From contig CANGCT010000002.1 of NCBI GenBank assembly GCA_947452415.1, positions 1 through 64,000 on the forward strand: DNA of 64,000 nucleotides, in the 5' to 3' direction. Positions 21,220 to 31,520 of this stretch are shown in pieces. The stretch's first letter is position 1. Every line of letters begins with the position of its first letter. This DNA is from Flavobacteriaceae bacterium. Lineage in GTDB: Bacteria > Bacteroidota > Bacteroidia > Flavobacteriales > Flavobacteriaceae. The translations under genes were made by a program, and so were the position numbers. Under the pieces are notes generated by a model. The model was not told the origin of the DNA. It saw nothing but the letters and a program-made list of their open reading frames with translations, and made no database searches.

Positions 21220-22350
21220 TTAATAATTTACGTATTCTATTATTTCAAGACCGTAACCTATCATTCCAACCCTTTTGGTTTGCTCGGCATTAGAAATTAA
21301 GCGTATTTTAGAAATATCGATATCGTGTAGAATTTGTGCGCCAATACCGAAATCTTTACTGTCAATGATGATCTTTGGGGCTTTTAATTCACCTTGTTCT
21401 TGTAAGGATTTTAGTTCGGTAATTCTATTTAATAAATTCACCGATTGCATGTCTTGGTTGATGAAAATCACGGCACCTTTCCCTTTTTCATTGATGATAG
21501 TGAAAATATCGTCTAGTTGTTGGTCGGCATTATTGGTTAAAGTTCCCAACAAATCCTTGTTTACTTGGGTGGAGTTTATTTTGGTTAAAACGGTTTCTCC
21601 TAAATTCCAAGTTCCTTTGGTTAACGCAATGTGAATTTGTTTATTGGTGGTTTGTTCGTAAGCACGTAATCTAAAAGTTCCAAATCGGGTTTGCACCTCA
21701 AAATCTTCTTTTTTAACGATAAGGCTGTCGTGTTGCATTCGGTAAGCCACTAAATCTTCAATAGAAACTAATTTCAAATTGAATTTTTGTGCTACTTTAT
21801 ACAATTGTGGAAGTCTAGCCATTGTTCCATCTTCGTTCATGATTTCTACAATAACACCAGCCGATTTATATCCTGCAAGTCTAGCAAAATCTATTGCTGC
21901 TTCGGTATGACCGGTTCTTCTAAGTACGCCACCTTGTTTAGCTACCAATGGAAAAATATGTCCTGGTCGTGCTAAATCGTATGGTTTAGTAGTAGGGTTT
22001 ACTAAGGCTAATATAGTTTTTGCTCTGTCTGCTGCCGAAATTCCTGTGGTTACACCATTACCTTTTAAATCAACGGATACGGTAAAGGCAGTTTCCATGT
22101 GATCGGTATTGTTACTCACCATAGGATTAAGTTCTAATTCTTTACAACGACTTTCAGTAAGTGGAGCACAGATTAATCCGCGACCGTGGGTAGCCATGAA
22201 GTTAATCATTTCTGGAGTTACTTTTTCGGCTGCAGCCAAAAAATCGCCTTCGTTTTCCCGATCCTCATCATCCACAACAATGATAACTTTTCCTTGTCGG
22301 ATGTCTTCTATTGCTTCTTCAATAGTGTTGAGTTGTATAGATTTTGACAT
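21220..22350 (-). CDS. ribB: 3,4-dihydroxy-2-butanone-4-phosphate synthase with degenerate GTP cyclohydrolase II-like domain
   Basis: Rib[55 protein letters not shown]-terminal RibA-like domain lacks HSECLTGD...RCDC. Confidence 0.93.
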   Translation of the reverse strand: MSKSIQLNTIEEAIEDIRQGKVIIVVDDEDRENEGDFLAAAEKVTPEMINFMATHGRGLICAPLTESRCKELELNPMVSNNTDHMETAFTVSVDLKGNGVTTGISAADRAKTILALVNPTTKPYDLARPGHIFPLVAKQGGVLRRTGHTEAAIDFARLAGYKSAGVIVEIMNEDGTMARLPQLYKVAQKFNLKLVSIEDLVAYRMQHDSLIVKKEDFEVQTRFGTFRLRAYEQTTNKQIHIALTKGTWNLGETVLTKINSTQVNKDLLGTLTNNADQQLDDIFTIINEKGKGAVIFINQDMQSVNLLNRITELKSLQEQGELKAPKIIIDSKDFGIGAQILHDIDISKIRLISNAEQTKRVGMIGYGLEIIEYVNY

Positions 22351-22369
22351 TATAGAGGGTGTATTTATT

Positions 22370-24199
22370 TTATTTGTGGGTAGTTAGTAATTTGCTAAGT
22401 TCTTTTTTGGTATATAAATAAAGAATTATATAAAACGGAAATGCTACCAAAAGGGTAATAAACATTCCGGGTTCTATTTGTTGCTGTATTTGAATTTCAA
22501 TTTCTTTTATTTTTTTTTGCAATTTATAAATAAAATATAAAAAGGTAAATAAAGTTATTGCTCCAAGAAGTAGAACTAAAAGGTTATTTATTTTTATTAG
22601 AAGTATCGCTATTGCTAAAGAAGTAGCATAAAGTACTATAGCAATTTTAGTTGTTTTATGGTACTCTGCAATTAATTCTTTAGGATAAATTACAGTAAAT
22701 TTTTCTGGAATAGAAATTGGTTCATCCGTAGTTTTCTCTTCTTGAGTAAAACGAGCCACAATACTTTTTATCTTTTGAAAAACTAAGGATTTTTTAATAG
22801 GTTCTAGCATTCCATCAAAACTAACCATTCCGCCAATGTCATTAATGGCTCTATAGGTTAATAGAATTGCCAGTGGTGTTAGAATCAAAGATGACATCCA
22901 AACGCCCATAAATGCAGACATTTCATTTTCTTGAGCAACTCTTTTTCCAAAAGTATTGATAAAGTGAAATACAATAAAAATAGAAACTGCAAATACTATT
23001 GGCAATCCAAGTCCTCCTTTACGAATGATCGATCCAAGTGGTGCGCCTATGAAAAACATTAGCAAACATGAAAATGCAATCATAAATTTGTCATATAATG
23101 CAATCCAGTGGCTATTGATGTTTTTTTCTTTGGATTCCATTTCAAATTGTGAACTACTTATGGTAAACGTCGTATTTTCAATGTTGTTAATTGCTATTTT
23201 AAAGATTTCTTGTTGTTCCATAGTTGGAAGTTTTTTCAAGAAATCAGTATCTGTAATTTTTTTTAAGTTTAGTGCCGTTGATGGAACATAAAAAGTATTG
23301 GCAATGCTTGTTTTCAGATAAATATTATCGGTATAGGAAATTAAATCTTTTTTATAATTTTTATTTAAAGAATCTAAAGTAAAGCGCAATTCATGTATAT
23401 TTAGCATATTTGTGTTGTTGGAAATATCTACACTTTCCATGCTCGATTGGTTCATTTTAGATAAGTCTATATTGATAACATCTCTCTTAAAGGTGCCTTT
23501 TGCAAATGGAATTTTATTACGTTGCGCATAATCTTTAGGAATAATGTCTTCATAATAATTTCCGTTGGTAAGTACTAATTTAAGAGTGTTGGAGGTTTCA
23601 CTACTTATTAATTCTCCTTTTTCGGCTTTAATTACAGTGGTATTACCTTCTCCATTGTCTAATTTTTTATGAATGGTTACTCCAGTTAGGTAATTTCCCT
23701 TTTCGCCTGATTTTTTATCTACTTTAATGGTATAATTTCCAACCTCACTAAATTGTCCTTCGGCTATAGCCATTGCTGGTTTAACTTGAGCAATGTTTCT
23801 TCGGAAATTAATGAATTTATATTCGGCATACGGAATAACATTGTTGGCAAAGAAAAAAGATATAATGCTTAGTAAAATGATAAACGCAGTAGTGCTTCTA
23901 AGGGTTCTTTGAAAAGAAATTCCCGAAGATTTCATTGCTGCAAATTCATAATTTTCAGATAAACTACCAAAAGTCATTATAGATGCTAATAGCACAGAAA
24001 GAGGAAGTACTAAAGGAATTAATCGTGGCATTGCAAAAAGCAAGAATTTCATAATCATAATGAAATCTAAACCTTTTCCTGCAAGCTCAGAGATGAATAA
24101 CCAAACGGTTTGAAGTATAAATATAAAAAACAAGATTACAAATACCGTGGTAAATGTAATCAAGAAGGTTTTTAATAAATACTTATCTAATATTTTCAC
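22370..24199 (-). CDS. LptF/LptG family permease (YjgP/YjgQ)
   Basis: N-terminal [13 protein letters not shown], multiple TMs, [18 protein letters not shown]. Confidence 0.92.
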   Translation of the reverse strand: MKILDKYLLKTFLITFTTVFVILFFIFILQTVWLFISELAGKGLDFIMIMKFLLFAMPRLIPLVLPLSVLLASIMTFGSLSENYEFAAMKSSGISFQRTLRSTTAFIILLSIISFFFANNVIPYAEYKFINFRRNIAQVKPAMAIAEGQFSEVGNYTIKVDKKSGEKGNYLTGVTIHKKLDNGEGNTTVIKAEKGELISSETSNTLKLVLTNGNYYEDIIPKDYAQRNKIPFAKGTFKRDVINIDLSKMNQSSMESVDISNNTNMLNIHELRFTLDSLNKNYKKDLISYTDNIYLKTSIANTFYVPSTALNLKKITDTDFLKKLPTMEQQEIFKIAINNIENTTFTISSSQFEMESKEKNINSHWIALYDKFMIAFSCLLMFFIGAPLGSIIRKGGLGLPIVFAVSIFIVFHFINTFGKRVAQENEMSAFMGVWMSSLILTPLAILLTYRAINDIGGMVSFDGMLEPIKKSLVFQKIKSIVARFTQEEKTTDEPISIPEKFTVIYPKELIAEYHKTTKIAIVLYATSLAIAILLIKINNLLVLLLGAITLFTFLYFIYKLQKKIKEIEIQIQQQIEPGMFITLLVAFPFYIILYLYTKKELSKLLTTHK

Positions 24200-24204
24200 A
24201 AAGA

Positions 24205-24870
24205 CTAATCTAATTTATTGATGTAGTAGTTTGGATATTTACTAGCTACAAAGGTAAATTGATTTTTTGACAACGGCTGATTGGTTTTGAAAGAATTAAC
24301 AGTCAAAGTTGTTTTTGTGCCATTTTTTCCAATTTCAATAAGGTTGTAAATCGTTTTGGTTTGAATATCAATTCCTAAAAGTATTTCTTTGCGTTGGTCT
24401 TTGGTGTTGTATGGAGTCAATTTGATGTATTGAATTTTACGACCATTAATATTTTGAGATATATCCCAAGTAAATTTGTATCCGTTATTAAAAAATGTCA
24501 ACATTTTAGATGGAGTAATTGCTTTTTCATCACTATCGTTTACATTTGTAATAGTAACTTCTTCATCCTCTGGAACAATAGTGTAAGTTTTTTTACCATC
24601 AAATACTTTGGTAACTCCCATAAAGTTCAAAACATATTTATTGCCTTGAAGAGTAACATTACCTTTACTATTTTGATTGATGTTTTCTTTAGAATTATTT
24701 AAAGCATATTTAAAGTCTATGACAATGTTATCATAACTTTTTATTTTAGCAGTTACGCCATCCAATAAAGCCTTTGCTTTTTTATCTTGTGCATTAGTAG
24801 TTAAACTAAAACCTAATAAAAGAAGGGCTATAGTCAGAAATTTATTCATTTTTTTAATTATTTTGTTCAT
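24205..24870 (-). CDS. lolA: outer membrane lipoprotein carrier protein LolA family
   Basis: Signal peptide, KAKALLDGVTAKIKSYDNIVIDFKYAL, VFDGKKTYTIVPEDEEVTI, FTWDISQ. Confidence 0.85.
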   Translation of the reverse strand: MNKIIKKMNKFLTIALLLLGFSLTTNAQDKKAKALLDGVTAKIKSYDNIVIDFKYALNNSKENINQNSKGNVTLQGNKYVLNFMGVTKVFDGKKTYTIVPEDEEVTITNVNDSDEKAITPSKMLTFFNNGYKFTWDISQNINGRKIQYIKLTPYNTKDQRKEILLGIDIQTKTIYNLIEIGKNGTKTTLTVNSFKTNQPLSKNQFTFVASKYPNYYINKLD

Positions 24871-27325
24871 CGTTTAAAAAGTGATCAAGGGCAACTAAAT
24901 CTGAAATGTTTACACTTCGTGCTTTACTTCCTTCAAAAGGACCAACAATTCCCGCTGCTTCCAACTGATCAATCAATCTTCCAGCACGATTGTAACCTAG
25001 TTTTAATTTTCTTTGCAATAATGATGCCGAACCTTGTTGTGCAGTTACAATTATTTCTGCAGCCTCTCTAAACATGTTGTCTCTTTCAGAAACATCAATA
25101 TCTAATTTTATATTTCCTTCTTCCCCAACATATTCTGGTAATAGATAGGCAGTTGCATAGGCTTTTTGGGATCCAATATAGTCTACAATTTTTTCCACCT
25201 CAGGAGTATCCACAAAGGCACATTGTACCCTTACTAAATCATTTCCATTGGTGTAAAGCAAATCACCTCGTCCAATTAATTGGTCTGCTCCACCTGTATC
25301 TAAAATAGTTCTCGAATCAATTTTAGAAGTTACTCTAAAGGCAATTCTAGCTGGAAAGTTCGCCTTAATCATACCTGTAATAACATTTACAGAAGGTCTT
25401 TGTGTGGCAATAATTAAGTGAATTCCGATAGCACGAGCCAATTGTGCCAAACGTGCAATGGGAGTTTCTACTTCTTTACCAGCAGTCATTATTAAATCGG
25501 CAAACTCATCTACAACCAAAACAATATAAGGTAAGAAGCGATGACCGTTCTCAGGATTTAATTTTCTAGATTTAAATTTGTCGTTGTATTCTTTAATGTT
25601 TCTAACCATCGCATCTTTTAATAAAGAATAACGGTTGTCCATTTCAATACAAAGTGAATTTAAAGTATTAATTACTTTGCTGTTATCGGTAATAATTGCA
25701 TCTTCCGAATCTGGAAGTTTGGCTAAATAATGTCTTTCAATTTTATTGAAAAGAGTTAATTCTACTTTCTTTGGATCTACCAAAACAAACTTAACTTCGG
25801 CGGGATGTTTTTTATATAATAACGAAGTCAAAACGGCATTCAATCCTACCGATTTTCCTTGTCCAGTTGCCCCTGCCATCAATAAGTGAGGCATTTTAGC
25901 TAAATCTACTACGAAAGTTTCATTGGAAATTGTTTTTCCTAAAGCAATTGGTAATTCCATTTCTGCTTCTTGAAATTTAGCTGAACCAATTACCGTTTTC
26001 ATTGGTACCATAGTAGGATTCTTATTTGGAACCTCAATACCAATTGTTCCTTTGCCAGGAATTGGTGCTATAATACGAATTCCCAATGCTGCTAAAGAAA
26101 GTGCAATATCATCTTCTAAACTTTTAATTTTGGAAATGCGAATACCGGCTTCGGGTACAATTTCATATAAGGTTACCGATGGACCAACAGTTGCTTTAAT
26201 TTGTGCAATTTCAATTTTGTAATTGCGAAGCGTTTCTACAATGTTGTTTTTATTTTCTTCTAGTTCGGCTTGGTTAATGGTTATTCCAACCGAAGAATAT
26301 TCTTTTAATAAATCAATAGTTGGGAATTTATAATTGGAAAGTTCTAATGTAGGGTCAAATAAACCAAAATCGGCAACTAATTTGGATGCTAAATTTTCTT
26401 CTATAATATCTTCTTCTTGAGCTTTTTCAATTACAAAAACTTCTTCAGCTATAGGTTTTTCTTCTGTTTCAATGATTTGTAAAGTAGGTCCGGAAGCATT
26501 AGTGGTTGGCTCTGATTTTAAAGTGGGCTCCAATTCAATTTCCGAATAACTAGAAATGGTTGGTTTTAAAGCTTCTTTATTTAATTCGAATTGGGAAGCA
26601 GGTTTAATATAAGGCGCTTCCATAAGATCATCCAATTCATCAATAGGATCTTCTACAGCATATTCTTCTAAATTGTAGGCCGACGAAGCATTTTCTGCTG
26701 CTTGCATTTGAGCTATATCTTCGCTCATTAGCTTTTGTTTACTTTCAAAATAAGCTTTTATCGCATCAGGGGATATTTTCACTTTGAAAAATAAATAAAT
26801 CAAGATTCCAAAAACCAAAATAAGTACTGTTCCAACGTTTCCAACAAATATTCTAAGGAAATCATTTATTTCAAAACCAATGGTACCTCCAAGATCTGGA
26901 ATTGCATTTGCAAAAAATCCTAATCCAACAGAAACAAGTATAAGAAAATATAAATCCCAAAACCAAGTCGCTTTTAGTTTTTTTATAGGTAAACCTAGTA
27001 CTAAGTATATTCCTGTTAGGAAAAATAGTTTAACAAAAACAAATGATGCGATTCCAAAACCATTACGAATAAAAAATTCCGATAAAAAGCTTCCAATTTG
27101 ACCAGCCCAATTACCCGATTCGGTTTTCAAACTAGGAAATTGGTTGTAATTGCTTTGGTCTTTTGACCCGTATTTAAACCAGGAAATAAATGCAACCGTT
27201 AATCCAATGGATATAAGTATTAATAGAAAACCAAAAATTACTTTGTATTGTCTATTAATTTGCCAAGGAAGTTTTTCTCCTGGTAAATCAGATTTGGTAG
27301 TATCTTTCTTAACTGTTTTTGCCAT
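24854..27325 (-). CDS. ftsK: DNA translocase FtsK/SpoIIIE
   Basis: N-terminal TMs; MPHLLMAGATGQGKSVGLNAVLTSLLYKKHPAEVKFVLVDPKKVEL; C-terminal gamma domain. Confidence 0.96.
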   Translation of the reverse strand: MAKTVKKDTTKSDLPGEKLPWQINRQYKVIFGFLLILISIGLTVAFISWFKYGSKDQSNYNQFPSLKTESGNWAGQIGSFLSEFFIRNGFGIASFVFVKLFFLTGIYLVLGLPIKKLKATWFWDLYFLILVSVGLGFFANAIPDLGGTIGFEINDFLRIFVGNVGTVLILVFGILIYLFFKVKISPDAIKAYFESKQKLMSEDIAQMQAAENASSAYNLEEYAVEDPIDELDDLMEAPYIKPASQFELNKEALKPTISSYSEIELEPTLKSEPTTNASGPTLQIIETEEKPIAEEVFVIEKAQEEDIIEENLASKLVADFGLFDPTLELSNYKFPTIDLLKEYSSVGITINQAELEENKNNIVETLRNYKIEIAQIKATVGPSVTLYEIVPEAGIRISKIKSLEDDIALSLAALGIRIIAPIPGKGTIGIEVPNKNPTMVPMKTVIGSAKFQEAEMELPIALGKTISNETFVVDLAKMPHLLMAGATGQGKSVGLNAVLTSLLYKKHPAEVKFVLVDPKKVELTLFNKIERHYLAKLPDSEDAIITDNSKVINTLNSLCIEMDNRYSLLKDAMVRNIKEYNDKFKSRKLNPENGHRFLPYIVLVVDEFADLIMTAGKEVETPIARLAQLARAIGIHLIIATQRPSVNVITGMIKANFPARIAFRVTSKIDSRTILDTGGADQLIGRGDLLYTNGNDLVRVQCAFVDTPEVEKIVDYIGSQKAYATAYLLPEYVGEEGNIKLDIDVSERDNMFREAAEIIVTAQQGSASLLQRKLKLGYNRAGRLIDQLEAAGIVGPFEGSKARSVNISDLVALDHFLNDEQNN

Positions 27326-27373
27326 TTTTATTTGGGATAGATGCTATAAATATAGAAATTTATATTTAAAAGT

Positions 27374-27745
27374 TTATATTTTAGGAATATATATCATGCA
27401 GCCAATTGCAATAGCAGTTAGGGCAGCAAAGAAAACGGCTCCGGCTGCTATGTCTTTTATAAAGCCAATTCTTTGGTGAAATTCGGGATGAATAAAATCA
27501 GCAACTTTTTCTACAGCAGTGTTAAGTCCTTCAATACCTAAAACTAATCCTATGGCTAGAGTTTGAATCATCCATTCTTCGTGAGAAATATGGAAGTAAA
27601 ATCCTGCAATAATCATTAAAATTCCAATTGAAGTTTGCGCCATAATACTGTGCTCGGTAGTAATAAGCTTTATAGCTCCTTTAAGTGCAAAGCCCATACT
27701 TTTAAATCTTCCCGTAAAAAAATTCTTGTCTCTTTCAAATTCCAT
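27374..27745 (-). CDS. diacylglycerol kinase family protein
   Basis: KSMGFALKGAIKLITTEHSIMAQTSIGI, EGLNTAVEKVADFI. Confidence 0.92.
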   Translation of the reverse strand: MEFERDKNFFTGRFKSMGFALKGAIKLITTEHSIMAQTSIGILMIIAGFYFHISHEEWMIQTLAIGLVLGIEGLNTAVEKVADFIHPEFHQRIGFIKDIAAGAVFFAALTAIAIGCMIYIPKI

Positions 27746-27755
27746 AAAGCAATTA

Positions 27756-28253
27756 TTAAAGTGCTGCTAAAGCTTCTTCGTAATTTGGTTCTTCAGCAAT
27801 TTCGCTAACTTGCTCGGCATATTTAACCGTTCCGTTTTCGTCTAAAACGACAACCACTCTAGAGTGTAAGCCAGCTAGAGGACCATCAACAATTTCTAAA
27901 CCATAGTCTTTTCCGAAGCTACCTGTTTTAAAATCAGATAAATTAATTACATTTTCTAAACCTTCAGCACCACAAAAACGTTTTTGTGCAAAAGGCAAAT
28001 CTCTAGAAATACACAACACTTTAGTATTTTCTAAGGCACTTGCTTTTGCATTAAATGTTCTAACGGAAGTTGCACAGGTTCCAGTATCAATACTTGGAAA
28101 AATATTTAAAATCAGTTTCGTCCCCTTAAAATCAGACAAAGAAACTACTGATAAATCGTTTTTTACTAATTGAAAATCTGGTGCAGAAGTACCTACTTTT
28201 GTTAATTCACCACATGTGTTTATTGGGTTTCCCCCTAAAGTTATTGAAGCCAT
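27756..28253 (-). CDS. tpx: thiol peroxidase
   Basis: [40 protein letters not shown]. Confidence 0.95.
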   Translation of the reverse strand: MASITLGGNPINTCGELTKVGTSAPDFQLVKNDLSVVSLSDFKGTKLILNIFPSIDTGTCATSVRTFNAKASALENTKVLCISRDLPFAQKRFCGAEGLENVINLSDFKTGSFGKDYGLEIVDGPLAGLHSRVVVVLDENGTVKYAEQVSEIAEEPNYEEALAAL

Positions 28254-28378
28254 TTTTATATCGGTTTTTAAGATACCAAAAGTAGTAAAAAATAATTTGG
28301 AATTTAGAACTTGAAATCAGGAATTTTGAATTTGTCTAGAACATTAAATTTAACAGTAAAAATTTGGAAAAAATATTG

Positions 28379-28402
28379 TTATATTGTAATATTGTAATAT
28401 AA
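28379..28402. promoter_or_regulatory. candidate ArsR operator (imperfect palindrome)
   Basis: TTATATTGTAATATTGTAATATAA: 10 of 12 positions symmetric, 13 nt upstream of the arsR ATG. Confidence 0.45.
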
Positions 28403-28415
28403 TAATTAATAAAAT

Positions 28416-28738
28416 ATGGGAGCTTCTAAATCTGAATTTTTTTCTGCAGAACATAACGAAATAGCTATACTATTTAAAGCAATGTCGCATCCTGCTCGAG
28501 TAGCAATTGTAGATTATTATTGTCGGTAGACACCTGTATTTGCGGGGATATTGTTAGCGAATTACCTTTAGCACAACCTACAGTTTCACAACATTTAAAG
28601 GAGTTGAAAAATGCCAACATCATTAAAGGAACGATTGAGGGAACCGCAATATGTTATTGCATCAACCCAGAAACCATCCAAAAAATTGAAAAGCATTTTA
28701 GTTCTATTACCTTCCAATTGAAAAACAAATGTTGCTAA
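28416..28738 (+). pseudogene. arsR: ArsR family metalloregulator, frameshifted
   Basis: Frame 1: MGASKSEFFSAEHNEIAILFKAMSHPARVAIVDYYCR*; +1 frame continues [50 protein letters not shown]. Adding one T (GATTATTTATTG) near 28515 restores one ORF. Confidence 0.88.
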
Positions 28739-28750
28739 AAACTTCAAAAA

Positions 28751-28788
28751 ATCTTAATACTTAATATTATCATCTTAATACTTTAAAC
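28751..28788 (+). repeat. CTTAATA/CTTAATG-type intergenic spacer repeat (copy a)
   Basis: ATCTTAATACTTAATATTATCATCTTAATACTTTAAAC directly before the 28790 gene. Confidence 0.5.
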
Positions 28789-28789
28789 T

Positions 28790-29266
28790 ATGAAACTTTC
28801 CGAAATTAAATCCGAATTAAAAAAACTTACTCAAATTGCATTTCAATTGCCCGATGGCAAATTGGTGCCGAGTCATTTTCATGTTACCGAAGTTGGTATA
28901 ATAACCAAGCATTTCATTGATTGCGGTGGTGTTATTAGGATTGAAGAAGTGGTAAATTTCCAACTTTGGGAAGCCAACGATTTTGACCATCGTTTGCATC
29001 CCGATAAATTGCTTCACATCATCGAATTATCCGAAGAAAAACTGCAAATCCCCGATTTAGAAATTGAAGTCGAATTCCAAATGAAAGAAACAATAGGTAA
29101 ATTCGACCTGCAATTGGACGGAACCAACTTTCAATTACTTTCTAAATTAACCGATTGTTTAGCAAAAGATAAATGTGGTATTCCAATAGAAAAATTGAAA
29201 GTGCAACTAGGCGAGTGGAAGGTAAAAGAAAATTCAGGTTTTACACCATATTCAGGTTGTTGTTAA
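28790..29266 (+). CDS. DUF6428-like protein associated with ars operon
   Basis: Position between arsR and phosphatase; MKLSEIKSELKKL...VPSHFHVTEVG...SGCC; family name from memory. Confidence 0.7.
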   Translation: MKLSEIKSELKKLTQIAFQLPDGKLVPSHFHVTEVGIITKHFIDCGGVIRIEEVVNFQLWEANDFDHRLHPDKLLHIIELSEEKLQIPDLEIEVEFQMKETIGKFDLQLDGTNFQLLSKLTDCLAKDKCGIPIEKLKVQLGEWKVKENSGFTPYSGCC

Positions 29267-29282
29267 TTTTATAATTTAAAAC

Positions 29283-29891
29283 ATGTATAAAGACTTATTA
29301 AATACTGTAGAAACAATTTCTAATATCTCCGTTTCGGAAGAACGTAAAGAAGTATTACAACCTCTAATTGATTACATCCAAAACAAAGTAAATACCAATC
29401 AAGAAATTCGATTGAATTTCATTTGTACCCACAATTCTCGAAGAAGTCATTTGTCTCAAATATGGGCACAAACTATGGCTTTCCAATTTAAAATTGATAA
29501 GGTTTTTTGTTATTCTGGGGGCACCGAGGCTACAGCTATGTTTCCAAAAGTTGATGAAACTTTAGTTAATCAAGGATTTCAAATTCAGAAATTAAGTCAA
29601 GAAAACAATCCGGTTTATGCTGTGAAATTGGATGAAAATCAGGCACCAATTATTTGTTTTTCTAAAACATATAGTGATGCTTTTAATCCAAAAAATAACT
29701 TTGGAGCCATCATGACTTGTAACAATGCCGACGTAGGTTGCCCAATGGTTTTTGGAGCAGAAGCCCGATTTCCAATAAAATATAACGATCCTAAAGCATT
29801 TGACGGTACCGATTTAATGAGCGAAAAATATGCCGAACGCAGTTTGGAAATTGCATCCGAAATGTATTTTGTATTTTCTCAAATTAAATAA
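29283..29891 (+). CDS. low-molecular-weight phosphatase-type arsenate reductase / protein-tyrosine-phosphatase
   Basis: FICTHNSRRSHLSQIWAQ CX5R loop; downstream of arsR, upstream of ACR3. Confidence 0.85.
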   Translation: MYKDLLNTVETISNISVSEERKEVLQPLIDYIQNKVNTNQEIRLNFICTHNSRRSHLSQIWAQTMAFQFKIDKVFCYSGGTEATAMFPKVDETLVNQGFQIQKLSQENNPVYAVKLDENQAPIICFSKTYSDAFNPKNNFGAIMTCNNADVGCPMVFGAEARFPIKYNDPKAFDGTDLMSEKYAERSLEIASEMYFVFSQIK

Positions 29892-29904
29892 ATTCCAATA
29901 AAAA

Positions 29905-29936
29905 TACTTAATGAAACTTAATGCCTTAATTGTTTA
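29905..29936 (+). repeat. CTTAATG spacer repeat (copy b)
   Basis: TACTTAATGAAACTTAATGCCTTAATTGTTTAA before the acr3 ATG. Confidence 0.5.
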
Positions 29937-29939
29937 AAA

Positions 29940-30971
29940 ATGAAAAAACACCTTAATTTCCTCGACCGATACTTAACTATTTGGATATTTCTAGCAATGC
30001 TTATTGGTGTTGGTATAGGATATTTCATTCCAAATTCGGCTAATTTTATCAATTCATTTTCTACCGGAACTACTAATATGCCGTTAGCAATTGGTTTAAT
30101 AGTAATGATGTATCCGCCATTGACTAAAGTCGATTTCAGTAAGATTTCGTTAATTTTTAAAAAACCCAAAATTCTTTTGGCTTCCTTTATCATCACATGG
30201 GTTGTGGGACCTTTTTTAATGTTTTTACTTTCTATTTTCTTCCTTAAAGATTATCCAGAATACATGACCGGATTAATCATTATTGGTTTGGCTCCCTGTA
30301 TTGCAATGGTAATCGTTTGGAATGAACTAGCTGAAGGAAATCGAGAATTAACGGCAGGTTTGGTTGGGATAAATAGTTTGTTGCAAGTATTATTTTTTAG
30401 TTTGTATGCCTATTTTTATCTAGAAATCATGTTGCCGTTATTCGGAATTAAAGGATTAACTTTGAATATTACAATTGTTCAAATAGCAGCCACAGTTGGT
30501 ATCTACCTCGGAATACCATTTGCTTTAGCAGTATCCAGCCGATTTTTAATAAAGAAATTCCTAGGTGATAAATGGTTCAATCAAAAGTTTTTACCTTTTG
30601 TATCCCCAATAACCTTAATCGCTTTGCTGTTTACAATCGTGGTAATGTTTAGTTTAAAAGGCGAAATGATTGTGCAATTACCGTTGGATGTTATTCGAAT
30701 TGCAATTCCATTAGTAATTTTTTTCGCTATAATGTTTTTACTAATGTTCTTTGTAGGCAGAAAAGTAGGTGCCGATTATCGGGATAATGCTGCAATTTCA
30801 TTTACTGCTACAGGAAATAATTTTGAGTTAGCGATTGCGGTTTCTATTGGGGTTTTCGGTATCAATAGCGGACAAGCTTTTGCAGGAGTGATTGGGCCTT
30901 TGGTAGAAGTGCCTGCATTAATTACTTTGGTTAATGTGGCCTTTTGGCTTCGAAAAAAATATTACAAATGA
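29940..30971 (+). CDS. acr3: ACR3 family arsenite efflux transporter
   Basis: MYPPLTKVDF, GLAPCIAMVIVWNELAEGNRE, TATGNNFELAIAVSIGVFGINSGQAFAGVIGPLVEVPALI. Confidence 0.94.
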   Translation: MKKHLNFLDRYLTIWIFLAMLIGVGIGYFIPNSANFINSFSTGTTNMPLAIGLIVMMYPPLTKVDFSKISLIFKKPKILLASFIITWVVGPFLMFLLSIFFLKDYPEYMTGLIIIGLAPCIAMVIVWNELAEGNRELTAGLVGINSLLQVLFFSLYAYFYLEIMLPLFGIKGLTLNITIVQIAATVGIYLGIPFALAVSSRFLIKKFLGDKWFNQKFLPFVSPITLIALLFTIVVMFSLKGEMIVQLPLDVIRIAIPLVIFFAIMFLLMFFVGRKVGADYRDNAAISFTATGNNFELAIAVSIGVFGINSGQAFAGVIGPLVEVPALITLVNVAFWLRKKYYK

Positions 30972-30977
30972 TTTTTT

Positions 30978-31112
30978 AAAACCATTAAGATATTAAGGCT
31001 CATTAAGTAATGTTGTGATTTTATTATTTCCTTGATTGTTAAAATTCGATTTATTTGAGCTATTAAAAATTAAGTTTTTTATAGTAATATCTTAATGAAC
31101 CTTAATGGTTTA
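30978..31112. repeat. inverted pair of CTTAATG spacer repeats (copies c and d)
   Basis: AAACCATTAAGATATTAAGGCTCATTAAG (30978 on) and TAATATCTTAATGAACCTTAATGGTTT (about 31086-31112), roughly reverse complements. Confidence 0.55.
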
Positions 31113-31120
31113 AATAAAAA

Positions 31121-31153
31121 AAATCGCAAATAAAAAAAATCTATTTGCGAATT
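31121..31153 (-). terminator. terminator of the 31176 gene cluster
   Basis: Minus strand ATTCGCAAATAG...CTATTTGCGAT-type hairpin followed by T-run. Confidence 0.6.
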
Positions 31154-31175
31154 TCTTGTTTTGTTATAAATTGAA

Positions 31176-31433
31176 TTATTTATCAATTGAGCCTAAAACC
31201 CTTTTCATAAAATCGTTCAAAGCCTCTTTTTTGTCTTTACCTTCTTGAATCATTTTGTTTACTTCTAAAGCACCGTACATATTAGAAATTAACTCTCCAA
31301 TTACTTCTAGTTCTTCTTCTTTTAAAGAAGAAACTTCACAAAGGTTTTCAAGAACTTCAATAGTTTCCACTAAATAATCTTGATCGTTATTCTCAATAAA
31401 TTGAGTTAAATGTTTTATTACAGGTAATTTCAT
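31176..31433 (-). CDS. conserved hypothetical protein (DUF6952-like)
   Basis: 85-aa ORF downstream of thioredoxin and peroxiredoxin; family name from memory. Confidence 0.65.
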   Translation of the reverse strand: MKLPVIKHLTQFIENNDQDYLVETIEVLENLCEVSSLKEEELEVIGELISNMYGALEVNKMIQEGKDKKEALNDFMKRVLGSIDK

Positions 31434-31520
31434 TTCTGTTGTTTGTTGTTTATAGTATAGGTTTTTTTGTTTATAGATATTTGTTTAAACAACAAACCAT
31501 AAACTATAAACCGAAAACAG

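Noticed and set aside
28520-28738. 72-aa ORF as an intact small ArsR
   Set aside because: Begins mid-domain; the missing first helices are encoded just upstream in another frame, so a frameshifted gene fits better.
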